A DNA stretch of 64,000 bases from Cunninghamella blakesleeana (lineage: Eukaryota > Mucoromycota > Mucoromycetes > Mucorales > Cunninghamellaceae): NCBI GenBank assembly GCA_017871115.1, contig JAFCIZ010000002.1:951501-1015500 (forward strand). Direction: 5' to 3'. The notes under the pieces are model-generated. The model searched no databases, had not been told where the DNA came from, and saw only the letters and a program-made list of their open reading frames with translations. The first letter of the stretch is position 1. The number at the start of each line of letters is the position of its first letter. Positions 12,201-24,021 of the stretch are shown piece by piece. The position numbers and the translations under genes are program-made.

Positions 12201-13545
12201 ACAAAATCACCTTTTCAACTTTCTATATATTTTTTTATAAAAAAAAATCACAATCTTTTTGTATATTTACTATCAACTATTTTATTTCTAAATAAAGAAT
12301 TTTTTTACTGGTTATTATACTTTTATTATTATTATTATTATTCTCGCAACCATAGTAATAGATAGCAGCAAATCATAAACTAATAAATAATTGTCCTGTT
12401 TATAAAAATAGAAAGCTCTTTTATATATATTTTTATATAAATGATGCAGATGAAAATTCAGGTGAATAGTGGATTATTTTGACGTGATCAACATGTAATA
12501 ATAATTAAAACTTAAATAAATATAGTTTCTGTACTAAACACCGATTAAAACTTATATATAAGCATATAAATCACCATTAATTAATTACCATAAACAAAAA
12601 ATGTAAGTGAAAAAAATTACATCTATAAAATGAGGATTATATTGTTTGGCAACTAGTTGTGCATTTTTAGAGATTCTAGATTGGTTTTTTTTTAAAGAAA
12701 AAAATCGACCGTACTATTCATAGTCTTCTTTCAATGGTAGAACCTATTAATTATATAAAAAGGAAGTATCTATAATTAATGATTTATTTGATATATACTG
12801 ATTGCGTATATTATATTAGAGACATATTGAAAAATATATGTATGATAAATGAAGAATATAAAAACAATGATAAGCACATACACACGAAAGTAAAGTAATA
12901 ATAAAAATAAACAAAAGACTTTACAAATGGATAACTTTATAAATATTTTTTAATTTGGTGAGTTGGTGAAGATTTAGAGTAGAGTTACATAATACAAAGT
13001 TGAGATAAATAGAAACCTCTAATATACACTAAGTGATTTATTTATTTTTGAAACCCACTAAAGGAAACTTGCACATAAATTCTTTTCTTCATTTTTTTTT
13101 TTCTTATACCTCATTTAAAAAAAAACATGGCGCTTTAGTAGTCTAAATATAAGAATAAAATTATTTTTAAGAATAAATAAAGTAAAGAGATGGCAAAAAA
13201 AAAAGGCATGGAGCTATTCAATTATTATAATTTTTTTTCACGCTTTCTTTCATTTTTTTTCTTTAAACAAATTATATTTTTTTATTATAAAAATCATCTT
13301 TTTAGTAAAAAATACATTTATTATTCATTTATACGTATATGTAAACTACAGCATAATAATCAAATTATATGCATATATATATATGTATGTATGTATGTAT
13401 GTATATATGTATGTATATATGTATGAATATATGTATATATGTATATACGAACATATGTATTGTTGTATAGTGAAACTAATGCATAAATATGTTTTGTTAA
13501 TTCAAGCAAATATAGATGAAGTTATTGTTTTCAGTTGATCTTTAA
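12201..13545. other. gene-free AT-rich stretch with GTAT microsatellite
   Basis: 3' flank of the LAPTM-like gene, then long AT-rich sequence. A TGTA/TATA-type microsatellite runs from about 13369 to 13455. Nothing here supports a gene. Confidence 0.5.
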
Positions 13546-14200
13546 TGATTATTCACTCGTGGTTACCTTCTCTTATTGCTGGAATTAGCTTATTATTGTT
13601 CACCTTGGCTGTCTTTTATACTCACTGATATTGGTTTTCATTATTGATTTCTAGTGGCTATTCCTTAAGACAACATTTTTTTATTTTCGTGTTTTATATA
13701 ATACATTCATATTAGTATAATGGAGCTAATGCCTATATATGTTTATTCATTTTTTAAATTAGCATAAAATAGGGCGCTAACTTGCTGTTTATTTTATTTT
13801 TTTATTGATTGATCTCTTGGTACCTACATCATGTATCCGCGCATCCTTTCATCCTTCATTATTTATTCCTCAATAATAACCATCCAAGTTTAAAATGGAA
13901 TCTATTGTATGATCAGGGACCATTACATGGCCTATTGATTCAGTATAGTTCTTACTATACTGGTCTCTTCTTAGCCAAGATGCTAGTTGTTGCTATTTCA
14001 GTGCTAATATGTTTTAATCCAAGGTATTGATAAATCAAATATTTGATTTATGCCACATATAAGTAGTTTGAATATTCGTTTTGTTATTTAAAAGTGCCAA
14101 AAAAGGGAACCTCGGAAGTAGAAGATTTTTTATCAACGTTCTAGCATGATATACGTCTATGGATTGGTCAAGTGTTGAGCAATATCGAAAATAAAATAAT
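13546..14200 (+). pseudogene. decayed multi-pass membrane protein gene
   Basis: Base composition is less AT-biased than the surroundings and three protein-like fragments appear in order. The first, from ATG at about 13543, reads MIIHSWLPSLIAGISLLLF and continues past an in-frame TGA at 13626 into YWFSLLISSGYSLRQHFF. The second, 13809-14027, reads through HHVSAHPFILHYLF and GPLHGLLIQYSSYYTGLF into a hydrophobic segment ending FNPRY. The third, near 14092, reads VPKKGTSEVEDFLSTF, then a TAG at 14142, then HDIRLWIGQVLSNIEN. No splice pattern removes the stops. The family is not recognised. It could instead be a gene with exons I failed to place. Confidence 0.35.
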
Positions 14201-15536
14201 ATTTATTTGACTGTCATTATTACCATCATCCTATTAATATTACTATTATTATTATTTTTTCTTTAAAAAAAATTTTAATTTTCTGCTATTTTTTTTTTTC
14301 CACGCCACCTTTTTTCCATGGTGTCGGGTATATCAAAAAATGACAAAAAAATAAATTTTCTATTTTTTTTTATATCCTGTTTAACGATGATATTATTTAT
14401 ATTTACTAATTTTTTTTTTTTTTTTTTTTGGGGGGGGAAGGTGATTAAGGGGATTTTGTGTTATACTTTTTATATACATACTTTTTTTAATGCCTTTCAC
14501 CATTTATCAATGGATCATATATACCCATATTTATTCATTCATTATAAAACTAAGTTACGTGTCATGTTTTATTTAAAAGAAATGCTTTCTAAAGGTTATA
14601 TTATCCTTTAACTACTACTACTTTATTATTGATTATATTTTATTTGTATATATTTGTAACTTTGTTATTATTATTATATTTTTAATAACAAATAATTATT
14701 ATTTTTTTCATCTTCAGCCATAAAACTATATCTAAGATGAGAAATATTAGTAAAACAAAACTTTATTATATATGTTTTTCACATGTAGAGGGTATTTTTT
14801 TGTTAAAAGTATGCTTTACACTAGAACCATAGAAAAATAAGGAAACCATCGGACTTACAAGCTATTAGTAAAAGCTAAACTGATATACCAAATTTGATAA
14901 CCACTTGTATACCCCGATGTTTAATGGTTTTTTTTTTTCTTTCTGTTTTATATTAATAATTTGATTCACCGGATTAAATTTTTTTATTAATATATATATA
15001 CGTATATAGATAAAAAAGAACAAGACAGTTATATAGTATTGTATATAAATATAATATTGAATATAATATATACGTATATGTAAATATATATAGAAGTATA
15101 AGAGTGAGTTGTTTATATATACTTCATTTTAATATATATATATAGTAATATATACAAATAAATATTAGTCCCACACTCTCTGGTTATTGATTGATTTCGG
15201 TGATCTAAACTAAATTATAAAAAGATAAGCTGAAGCAATCCTAACCAATCAATATTAAAATGAGCAAAGATTTTTTAAAAGTGTCAAGTGATGTTTTTTG
15301 CTGAATTTTAATTTTTAGCCCAATAAAAATATTTAAACTTCAATAATTTTTTTTATTTTCCTTTCTCCTTTTTTCTTTTTTCTTTTTTCTCTTCTTTTTC
15401 TTTTTTTCTTTGCACACTTAATTAAATCTTTTATTACATACTACTCTTTTTTTTTTTTTTTTAATTTTTTTTTAAACCCTTTTTTATATACCTTGTAAAC
15501 CATTTTTATTACCATTTATTGTTACACTTTATAACA
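14201..15536. other. gene-free stretch, promoter of bZIP gene
   Basis: AT-rich with TA runs, a T24/G8 homopolymer junction near 14411-14437 and pyrimidine-rich tracts from 15340 to 15480 that probably belong to the promoter of the bZIP gene downstream. No gene is seen. Confidence 0.45.
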
Positions 15537-15557
15537 ATGGTTTCTATTATTTTTTAA
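15537..15557 (+). promoter_or_regulatory. short uORF 1 in leader of GCN4-like gene
   Basis: ATG followed by five codons and a stop (MVSIIF), about 480 bases ahead of the main start. Short upstream frames of this kind control GCN4, CPC-1 and ATF4 translation through reinitiation. Whether this one lies inside the transcript is inferred from the pyrimidine-rich promoter upstream. Confidence 0.4.
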
Positions 15558-15661
15558 ATCGTCTCTTTTTCATCTCGTGTCTATTATAATTATATTAAGT
15601 GTCTCTTGTTAATATTAGTCTTAAATATCATCTCGTTATAGTCTTTAATTTATTTTATCTC

Positions 15662-15802
15662 ATGTCTGCTCTTATTGTACCTCGTAAACCTCTCTCATTC
15701 TCTAATTATCTTCCTAGCAAACCATTCTTCTCTTATTGTACTGACGAACCCTCTACCTGCACCAGAAAGAAAACAACTCAACAAAACACACCTGGAAATT
15801 AA
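15662..15802 (+). promoter_or_regulatory. uORF 2 (46 codons) in leader of GCN4-like gene
   Basis: An upstream frame starting MSALIVPRKPLSFSNYLP and ending KKTTQQNTPGN, closing 235 bases ahead of the main ATG at 16038. Its codons are less AT-biased than flanking leader sequence and it is rich in Pro, Ser and Thr, so selection on the peptide or on reading it is possible. By analogy with GCN4/CPC-1 it would inhibit translation of the main frame when amino acids are plentiful. Confidence 0.45.
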
Positions 15803-16037
15803 CCTTTGCTTATAGTTTATTCAAGTTTTTTTTATATTTTATTTTGACTTTTTTTTTTTAACCGTTTTTTAATTTTTATATACATTTTTTTCATATATAT
15901 CTCTATTTTATTTAATTTGATATCAACGTATCACATTCTTACTTATTTTTTTACATACATATTTATATCTATTTTTATTTTTGGAAATAACAAAAAAGAA
16001 ATTTTTATATATACAAGCCACAATCCGAAACAACAAG

Positions 16038-17084
16038 ATGAACAGCAATCTTTTTATTGATAACCATAACAACAATAATAACAATAACAACATTATGAAC
16101 AATTCATTATTTTTGAATCAAGAGACCATTGCCAATTTCCTTTTTGGTGCATCTGGTGTTTCCTCAACAGCCACTTCAGCTCTTCCTACACCTACTGGTA
16201 CAACCTCTTCTATGGATCAATGGTTGGCTGATGAATTACATCAAACTGGATTATTATCTATGATGCCTGATTTCTTAAAACAAGAAAATGAAGATGCAGC
16301 AGCTTGTAATATCATGTTGGATTACATTAATACCTCTCATCCTTCTCCTCCATTAACCAACTCCAGCCCTTGTTTACAACAATCTGCTTCTCCTGTTTTA
16401 ATGTCATCTCCATCATCATCATCAAGTCCTTCTAGTATAAGTAGTGAGCATATCAATGATCATTCATCTCCTACACCTTCAATGAATGCTTTGTCATCAT
16501 CTAAAAGTACTACTACTATTGCTGTTGCTACTCCTCCTTTGTTTCCGGATATAGCTCCTCTTCCAAATACTACTGCTACTGCTGCTATTAAAAAACCCTC
16601 TGGATATCGTGCTATTGCTCCCGCTAAAAAACAGCCTATTCCAATTATGCCCAAAACAGCTGCTACTTCAATGAATATTCAACCTTCCTCTTCATCACCA
16701 CTCTCAATGAATCATCCATTACTTCCATCTTCACCATCCGCCCATATGTTATCATCTCATTCTTCATTAATGGGTCATCACCATGGATCATCAACAAAAC
16801 GTAAACAAATGGATGAAAAAGAACAAGATGACATTGCATTAAAAAGACAAAAGAATACTGACGCTGCTCGTCGATCTCGTCTTAAAAAATTAATGAAGAT
16901 GGAAAGTTTAGAAAAAAGAGTAGTGGAATTGGAAACGGATAATTCAAAATTAACAACTCGCATTGCTGTATTGGAATCTGAAAAATCTGGCCTCGAATCC
17001 AAGGACAAAAATTTGGAAGAACGCATCCGTACCCTTGAAGCTCAACTTGCTGAAGCTCACAAGGCATTGACTGGCCGTCAATAA
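16038..17084 (+). CDS. GCN4/CPC-1-like bZIP transcription factor
   Basis: Intronless, 348 residues from the first ATG of the frame (MNSNLFIDNHNNNN). The C-terminal basic region near residues 270-285 reads KNTDAARRSRLKKLMKMESL, carrying the N-x-A-A-R-R-S-R signature of GCN4-type DNA binding. It is followed by a leucine zipper with heptads at LEKRVVELETDNSKL, TRIAVLESEKSGL and ERIRTLEAQLAEA. The N-terminal two thirds are Ser/Thr/Pro-rich with acidic hydrophobic patches (MDQWLADELHQTGLLSMMPD, MLDYI) of the sort that act as activation domains. Family members activate amino-acid biosynthesis genes under starvation by binding TGACTC-type sites in the nucleus. Two uORFs precede it, consistent with general-control translational regulation. 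The family call is strong; orthology to GCN4 is likely. Confidence 0.88.
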   Translation: MNSNLFIDNHNNNNNNNNIMNNSLFLNQETIANFLFGASGVSSTATSALPTPTGTTSSMDQWLADELHQTGLLSMMPDFLKQENEDAAACNIMLDYINTSHPSPPLTNSSPCLQQSASPVLMSSPSSSSSPSSISSEHINDHSSPTPSMNALSSSKSTTTIAVATPPLFPDIAPLPNTTATAAIKKPSGYRAIAPAKKQPIPIMPKTAATSMNIQPSSSSPLSMNHPLLPSSPSAHMLSSHSSLMGHHHGSSTKRKQMDEKEQDDIALKRQKNTDAARRSRLKKLMKMESLEKRVVELETDNSKLTTRIAVLESEKSGLESKDKNLEERIRTLEAQLAEAHKALTGRQ

Positions 17085-17728
17085 AGCGCCATTTATATAT
17101 TTATATATATATTTACTTATATATATTAATATATATCTATTATTATTTTTATTTTAAATATATTATTATAAGTTTATTATTATTTATTATTATTATTTAT
17201 TATTATTATTTTTATTATTCAATTCTTATTAGTATTTTTTTTTATTATGATTATTAAGTATTACTATGATTTTTCTAAAATTAAAATTTAAAATAAAGTT
17301 ATTATTATTTTACTAACGTCCAGAAAGAAAAATTTCGAAATAAAAACACCTAAAAAAGGCACAGAGCATATGAAATTTTTTACGAGAAAATTTGGAGTCA
17401 TCTTTGTGGAACTGTCATCTTATTTTTGATTTTTAAAGTTTTTTAATTATTATTTTCCTTTATCCCTATAAATATCCAGCATTTTATAATAGACTTTTAA
17501 AATTATAATAAAAATTAAATAACATGTTAATAATTCTAAGATTTATATTCTTTAATAAAAATAATAAAATATAGTTTTTTTTGAATATCTATTTTTTTTT
17601 AATAATATAATAAAAATATTAAAGATTGGTATAAAATACAAAATAGTAGTAATAAAAAGTATTGGTAATGATAAATAAAAAGAATTATAATAGTAATAGT
17701 AATAGTAATAAAAATAATAATAATAATA

Positions 17729-17759
<31 letters not shown>

Positions 17760-17893
17760 AATATATACAAATAATATAGGTAAATTAAGTAAAATGTATG
17801 AATCAATAGACATTTTCCTTTGTAACCACTTTTTTTTTTCTTCTTTGTCGCCCACTTGTTATATTTTATTGATTTTTTTTATTACTTATTATT
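17085..17893. other. convergent intergenic spacer with AAT/TAG triplet repeats
   Basis: 3' flanks of the bZIP gene and of the minus-strand methyltransferase. Long ATT runs (17150-17220) and AAT/TAG triplet repeats (17690-17760) create open frames of Asn or Tyr that are not genes. Confidence 0.55.
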
Positions 17894-19911
17894 TCAATCT
17901 GTATACCCGTCAATGAAATGATTAATTGTATCCCAGTTTCCATCTACCATAGCCTCAGATACCGGCTGAGGTGGTAAACATTCAATGGTTGAACTAATAG
18001 AAGGTGACATTGATTTACTAGATAACATACGCGGGGAAGATAGTGCCGAAGTAGGGATTAATGATTTTTGAGCATAAATAGTGTACCAATTTAAATGAGA
18101 TTGATATCGAATACATTCTTTCATGGTTTGTTGAATAGCAAAGTCAGATAATCCATTGGTATAATCAATATCAGAAGGTTGCCATAAAGGATTTGTTGGA
18201 TTAGTGGTGATGGCATCACGAATGATAGGGCTTAATGATCGATAAAAGGATTCTAAACATTGAGAATTGATTAATCCTAATTGACCTCCCCATCCAAGTG
18301 GAATATTGACTTGTTGTTGATGTAAGTCTACAAATCCATGGTGTGCCGAGTTAGACATTAATAAATTGGAAACTTGGTGACACTGTAATAGATCAATGTG
18401 ATGTTTATGTAGTACTGAAAGTACTATAGATAAGTAGATAAATATTCATAAAAAAGATAGATAGATAGATATTAGAAATAGATCAACCATATATATATAT
18501 ATATATATATTTATATATTTATATGTATGTTTATACATGTATCTTTTGCCCCATTTTTTTATACATAATAAATTCTCTATATTTTTATTATTAACTTTCT
18601 ATATTTTTTTTTTTTTGTTTAAATTTCTCTATATTTTATATATACATGTAATAAAGTTTCCTTTATCTATTTTATGCTATATCTAACATTTTATTAAACT
18701 TACATTCTTCATTTAATAAGGATTGTGATAAAGGACCTGGACGTTGAATACGATAATCCAAATCAATAATTTCCACTGTACCAAGAGGTTTTAATACACG
18801 AGATATTTCACCAAGTAATTTTTGTAATTGCTTTGTAGATAACAAGCATAGCATATTACTCATATGAACGTAATCCAAAGAATTATCAGGGAAAGGTAAA
18901 GATGCCAAAAAATTATGTTGACTAAAATGTGCATTAGTTGGTTTATCAGTACTTGGAAAAGAGGAAATGATGTCAATACCATAAAATTCTATAATAATAA
19001 TAATAATAATAATGTAATATTATGTAAATAAAAATATATACTTTTTTAATGAGATATATCTAAATAATCAGATATAGATAACGGACTTTTAATCATTCGA
19101 TTTCATATAAACTTAAAAAAAAAAAAGATAATATAAGCTACTTACCGGAACTAGGAAACTCAGCTGCCATTTCTAATATCCTATAGTAGGGTCGAGAACA
19201 AATAATAATAATAATTAATAATAAGAGTAAATATTAAAAAGAAAAAAGAAAATCATGTAATATTATAATATATATATTACCAAGTTCCACCAGATCCACA
19301 TCCAATATCTAAAACTTGAGCCTTAGAATGTTTTAAAGTGTTTGAAACGGGTGCAACCACATTCCCTTTAAGTGCATACTTGAGTAAAAAGTGCTAAAAA
19401 TATATACAATAAATAAATAAATTAGCTATATATATATAGACATATAGATGTTTATTATTATTAATATTATTATTTCTCTATTTACCAAAATAACAAGTCT
19501 ATCGGCTTCATCGTCGTCTACTGGTAAGAAGTAGTAAGTACCGGGTGTAGTAAGATATCGTCTTCCTTGTATAGTATTGAAGGTTAATTTTAATTGAGGT
19601 GTTTCGGGAAGTGATATCATTGAACCACGCATCGAAGAAAGGGGAGACTGGTTTGATTTTTTTTCTGAAGACGATTTGGATTTTAAACTGGAAGTACCTG
19701 ACTTATGTGTGGAAGATTTACTACGTTGTTGAGATGGTGGTAGTGGTTTAGGTTTTGGATTCCTGGTCACTGCAGCTGCTTCAAAATAGGAAAACGAATT
19801 AGGTTGACTTTTCTTAACTGATTGAGCGTGAGATAATCTTTGTTGTGTTTTTTTTGGTAAGTTGGATACTACTGTATCTGTCATAATAGGTGCTGAATCT
19901 GTGTTTCCCAT
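17894..19911 (-). CDS. SAM-dependent methyltransferase with possible N-myristoylation signal
   Basis: Multi-exon minus-strand gene of about 450 residues. The start MGNTDSAPIMTD fits the N-myristoylation consensus (Gly2, small residue at 6). Residues up to about 100 are Ser/Lys/Pro-rich and disordered. Then come LTTPGTYYFLPVDDDEADRL and HFLLKYALKGN, a run I associate with fungal LaeA-like class I methyltransferases. Motif I VLDIGCGSGGTW is split by an intron at the Trp codon. FYGIDI is the acidic loop, PFPDNSLDYVHM is motif II/III, and EISRVLKPLGTVEIIDLDY is the post-motif. The C-terminal exon (18358-17894) holds LGWGGQLGLINSQCLESFY and a Ser/Pro-rich tail. The substrate is unknown. Membrane attachment is inference from Gly2. 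Confidence 0.8.
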
Positions 19912-20232
19912 ATTTATTTAAAATGAAATATATATATTTATAATTATAATTAAAAAATAAAATAAAGACAAAAAAAAAGAATTTATAATACAAGGTAAAA
20001 AAAAAATTAATAATAATTAATAATAAAAAAAGTAAAAATAAAAATACAAGGTAAAAAGGAGAAGGAGAGGGGAAAAAAGATTATTTGGATAACAATAGAA
20101 AAAAAAAAAAAAGAGAGAGAGAAAAAGAGTAGAGAAAAAATGGGTGGAAAATTTTTTTTTTAGATCTCTATTTAATTTATTAAACTCCGCTTTTAATTTT
20201 TTGTTTAAACTACAATAACGAGGACCAATGAG
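19912..20232. other. promoter region of methyltransferase gene
   Basis: Purine-rich on the plus strand (pyrimidine-rich for the minus-strand gene), with long A and GA runs. Carries one GCGGA element at 20186-20190. The 3' end of the ABHD gene lies immediately beyond. Confidence 0.45.
20186..20190 (-). promoter_or_regulatory. GCGGA promoter element (methyltransferase gene)
   Basis: On the minus strand this reads AAAAGCGGAGTTTAATAA, about 275 bases upstream of the ATG at 19911. Same core as the elements at 4587, 22541, 47919 and 55301. Confidence 0.35.
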
Positions 20233-22463
20233 TTAATTCCTGGATTGATTGGTATAAATAATCAAAGTAGCCCACTAAATAAATATATAAAATAAAAAGA
20301 TTAATAAAATGATCTTCCATGATTTTTTATAATACATATTGAAAGAAAAACTTACAGTTATTATGATTTGCATGATGAAGGTTTACCAACTTGATAGACT
20401 TGTTCGCTTTTGGTACTGTATAAATTGTAGCTTCACTATTGATTTCATTTATTATTATTTCTTTATTATTTAATAACCACCCTTCATTATATTGACCATC
20501 ACTACCCAAAGCACTAAAAAATAGTTGTTTCGAATGATCAACAGGGATTTCTAGATCATAAGCTCCGTAAACTATTAAAATTGGACAATCTACTTTCTAT
20601 ATTCATATACATAAAAAAAGAAAAAATATATTATTATATTTTAACTCGTCCATTTTTATTTTTTGTTTAAAAACAATGTATATGTGGTCTTACTTTTATA
20701 TAGGAATAGGAATCAAATATGTGGTTAAGTTTTGATAGCATCCATTCTAAAAAAAAACCAAGTTTTAAAAAAAGTCTGAGTTCCATTTCTTTGTATTACA
20801 TTTTTACATTCATATTAATTTGTTTTTTTTTACCTTTTCCACGCGAACTCCATTTTAAAGGTGCCAAGATAGGTACGATTTCCAAAATACGATATTCAAA
20901 AATTAAATTAGGAAGTGAACTATATGCTGCTTGTAAAATCAAACTTTTTGGCGGTGTTCCTATTTATACAAAAAATACATAAACAATAATAATTAAAGGG
21001 TGAAGTAAATAAATGGAAGAATAATAAACCGCTTGAATAAGAAAATGTAAGGTTATGAGATCATGAATTACCTAATTTTGTTAAATCATATGCAAGGTGG
21101 GTTGCTACACCAGTTCCTGTTTTTTAAAAATCAAAATCAAATAAAAGTGATTAATGTAAATGAAACCTTTTCAGTCGGATCAATGAGAAAAAGGAAATGA
21201 TGAGATCAATGAGAAAAAAAAAAGAATTTTACCTAATGAGTGGCCAATGAGAGATATTTTACTAGGAGAAACTATATACCCATATTAGGAACTACTTAAA
21301 ATTTTTTTTTGTTGTTTAAACATTTTTAAAATAAATTAATATTTAAATTTACCATTTTTTGATATTAACCACCTATAGGTAGATTTAGCATCAAGATGAA
21401 GACCATTTTCAGAGGGAGTCCCTTCTATAATATATATAATCTTATCAATATATTATCAAAGTTTCTATCTATCTATATATACTTATATGTAATTATATTT
21501 ACCAGAATCACCAAAACCTCGATAATCAATAGCAATAATATTTAATCTAGGGAACTTCAATCTAAGGTTCTATTATATAGCAAAGCAACGATCATCATTA
21601 AAATCTTTTATAGCTATCATAAAACGGGAATTATATTTATTTCTAATTTTACTTTACCTTATATAAATCAATACGCCACGGGGCGACCCTACTCATAGCA
21701 TTACCATGGAAATATATAACAGTATCATATTTTTCATCTTGTAAAGCCTGATCAAATATATTATCGGTTAGGCCGACTTTATTTCTCAAATCATACTGAG
21801 CATGATATTCATTTGGTAAGATATGCCAGGCCCCTATACAATAAGAACAAATAAATATGATATTAATAATAAATTACTGTTTTAAAAAACTTTATGCTTA
21901 ACTAACTCTCTAATTATACGAATTATATTTGTATATTTGTATTACCAAGAGTAATGTTATCAATGGTTGGAATACGTATATTACGAACTGCATTATCTAC
22001 AAATATGTTAGATATAAATTATTTAATACAGTCTTTCTTTGATTTCTTTTTTTTATACAACAATAATAATAATATACTTACTAGGGAAACCGTATTCTAC
22101 AGGTAAATGAAAGTTTGGAGACCAAGGAACTTGTAACCAATGAAGATAAATCACACTATGGGATAAAAAAAATATGTATACATGTATATAAAAATAAATA
22201 AAAAAAACCTATATATATATATATATATATAATATATAATACTGTATTGTATTTACAATTTTTGAGGCGTTGGAAAGGTTAATAATACAAGAATGGCCTA
22301 TGACAGAATTAATAATAACAGAAGTAAAAAAAAAATAATATAAATGAAATGAACTTTTTATATTTAAATAATAAATAAATTTATGTACATATATGTATCT
22401 ACATACAATATAACCAGATATTAATACTAAAGGTGTAAGTAATATTTTTTTTAAAATACCCAT
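20233..22463 (-). CDS. ABHD12/ABHD13-like alpha/beta hydrolase
   Basis: Many small exons on the minus strand. The N-terminus MGILKKILLTPLVLISGYI is a signal anchor. Downstream exons read VIYLHWLQVPWSPNFHLPVE, AWHILPNEYHAQYD and TVIYFHGNAMSRVAPWR (oxyanion HGN), then RLNIIAIDYRGFGDSEGTPS. The nucleophile elbow GHSLGTG follows, then a region of PPKSLILQAAY, and VYGAYDLEIPVDHS with the likely catalytic Asp. The last exons hold LHHANHNNWATLII with the likely catalytic His. This is the order of ABHD12, a lyso-phosphatidylserine lipase of the ER membrane, and of related ABHD13. The final exon of 13 codons before the stop at 20233 is the least certain. Function as a membrane serine hydrolase is well supported; substrate is not. 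Confidence 0.8.
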
Positions 22464-23194
22464 TTATCAAGTTTATAAATTCTAGAAAAAAAACTAAAAA
22501 TGGAACGAAAAAGAGGGAACCTGGCTAATAATTAAAAAAGGCGGAATTTTAATTTTTAATTTTTTTACCTATTTTAGTTTCGCTTTGGTGATCCATTCAA
22601 AATTCAAACGTTTATACATACCATCATACCATTATATTTTTCTTAGAACTTTTAAGGTATTCAATTTGATTTTTTCATTTCAAAGCTTATACTTATAAAA
22701 ATAATATTTTAGTTCTTAAGGATGGTTTTTTTTTTTTTGTTTGGAGTGAAGTTCCGGATGCGTACTTTACTTTTATTTTAAATTTATTTAATAAAACACA
22801 ACAAAAAATAAAATAAAATGGGTTCATCTTCGAAAAGTTATTTTTTATACATGTGTTTTTATATACTTTCTTTATATAAAAAAAAAAAATTATTATTTAA
22901 CTTTTTTTAAAAAAAGTTTTTATATGTACTAAAAAACTCGAAGAATAAAGTAAAATATTATCGGCACTATTCTTCATTCAGAATTTACCAGTAAACACGA
23001 CACACTATGTAACTAAACTGTTTTCGACAATTTCTTTACAAAATAAAAATATGTATATTTTACATACTCAATATATATACTTATCAATAAAAAGGATTAC
23101 GTAAGAGAAAGGAAAAAGAGCATAAAAATTCATAGCTACCGGGTGTACGTACCTGCCAAGTAAAATATACTTTGAACTAACTATATTAATAAAA

Positions 23195-23231
<37 letters not shown>

Positions 23232-24021
23232 CCTTATAATTAAAAGTACTTATTAAAAAGAATCATAAAAAATAACTATTTAAATAAGTAAAAGTGTCAA
23301 AAAAACAAATAATAATAATAATAAACACAATTCGCATTACTGGATGGTCATATGGAAACACTTTGAGTAGCACAAGTATAGAAGTAAAAAAGTACATAAG
23401 GATAAAAAATAAATTTAAAACTATGATATAAAATGATCCAAATACATTATCAATAGATAGTCAAGCATAAAAAAGATAGTCAATACTTGATTTCGCTTAA
23501 TATGTATACATATATAACGTTTTATTTTTTTATTACATAAAATAATCTATATATTTTGTTAAAACAAACACTCCGATAACTTCTCGGTCTCTCTATTAAA
23601 TAGTAGTATAATAATATAGCCTATCCTAATACGGTAATAAATTTAATAAATGGATAATCGTTTATATATCTAATAAAAATAGAATAGATAAAAAGAAATA
23701 ATAATAATAAAGTATAAATAATAAAAAGCATCATACTCATTTAAGGCGAAGCATCATTTAAATAATAGGAAAATACATATTTAATAGGTTTATATATACT
23801 TTTACTGATTTCAGGTTAGAAAAAAAAGATTTCCAAATCCAGAATGCTATTTTTAAAATTCTCAGCAAAAAAAAATAATACTGCCCTATTTTTTTCCTTT
23901 CTTTTTTCTCTTTTTCTTTTCTTTTTTTTACCTTTTTTTTATATTTTTAATATTTATTTACCCTACATCTTTTTCTCATTATTTTAATTTTCTCTTTTTC
24001 CTTGTACAGATTAAAATAACT
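22464..24021. other. divergent intergenic region, ABHD gene / Hsp70-family gene
   Basis: About 1.5 kb without a gene. A GCGGA element lies at 22541-22545 close to the ABHD start. TA repeats run from about 23198 to 23228. A pyrimidine-rich tract at 23888-23945 immediately precedes the Hsp70-family gene, as at most other starts here. Confidence 0.5.
22541..22545 (+). promoter_or_regulatory. GCGGA promoter element (ABHD-like gene)
   Basis: Plus-strand GGCGGAATTTTAATTTTT, about 78 bases upstream of the ATG at 22463. Same GCGGA core, here in the opposite orientation relative to the gene. Confidence 0.35.

Noticed and set aside
13190..13426. 78-codon plus-strand frame
   Set aside because: Composed of Phe/Tyr/Ile from T-rich DNA and a GTAT microsatellite; no domain and no neighbouring exons.
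13369..13455. CRISPR-like or satellite array from repeated GTATGTAT units
   Set aside because: It is a simple tetranucleotide microsatellite without spacers.
14318..14611. 97-codon plus-strand frame
   Set aside because: Runs through a T/G homopolymer junction and is mostly Phe, Ile and Tyr. It could be a relic but has no recognisable sequence.
17552..17916. Overlapping poly-Tyr and poly-Asn frames
   Set aside because: Opposite-strand readings of AAT/TAG triplet repeats.
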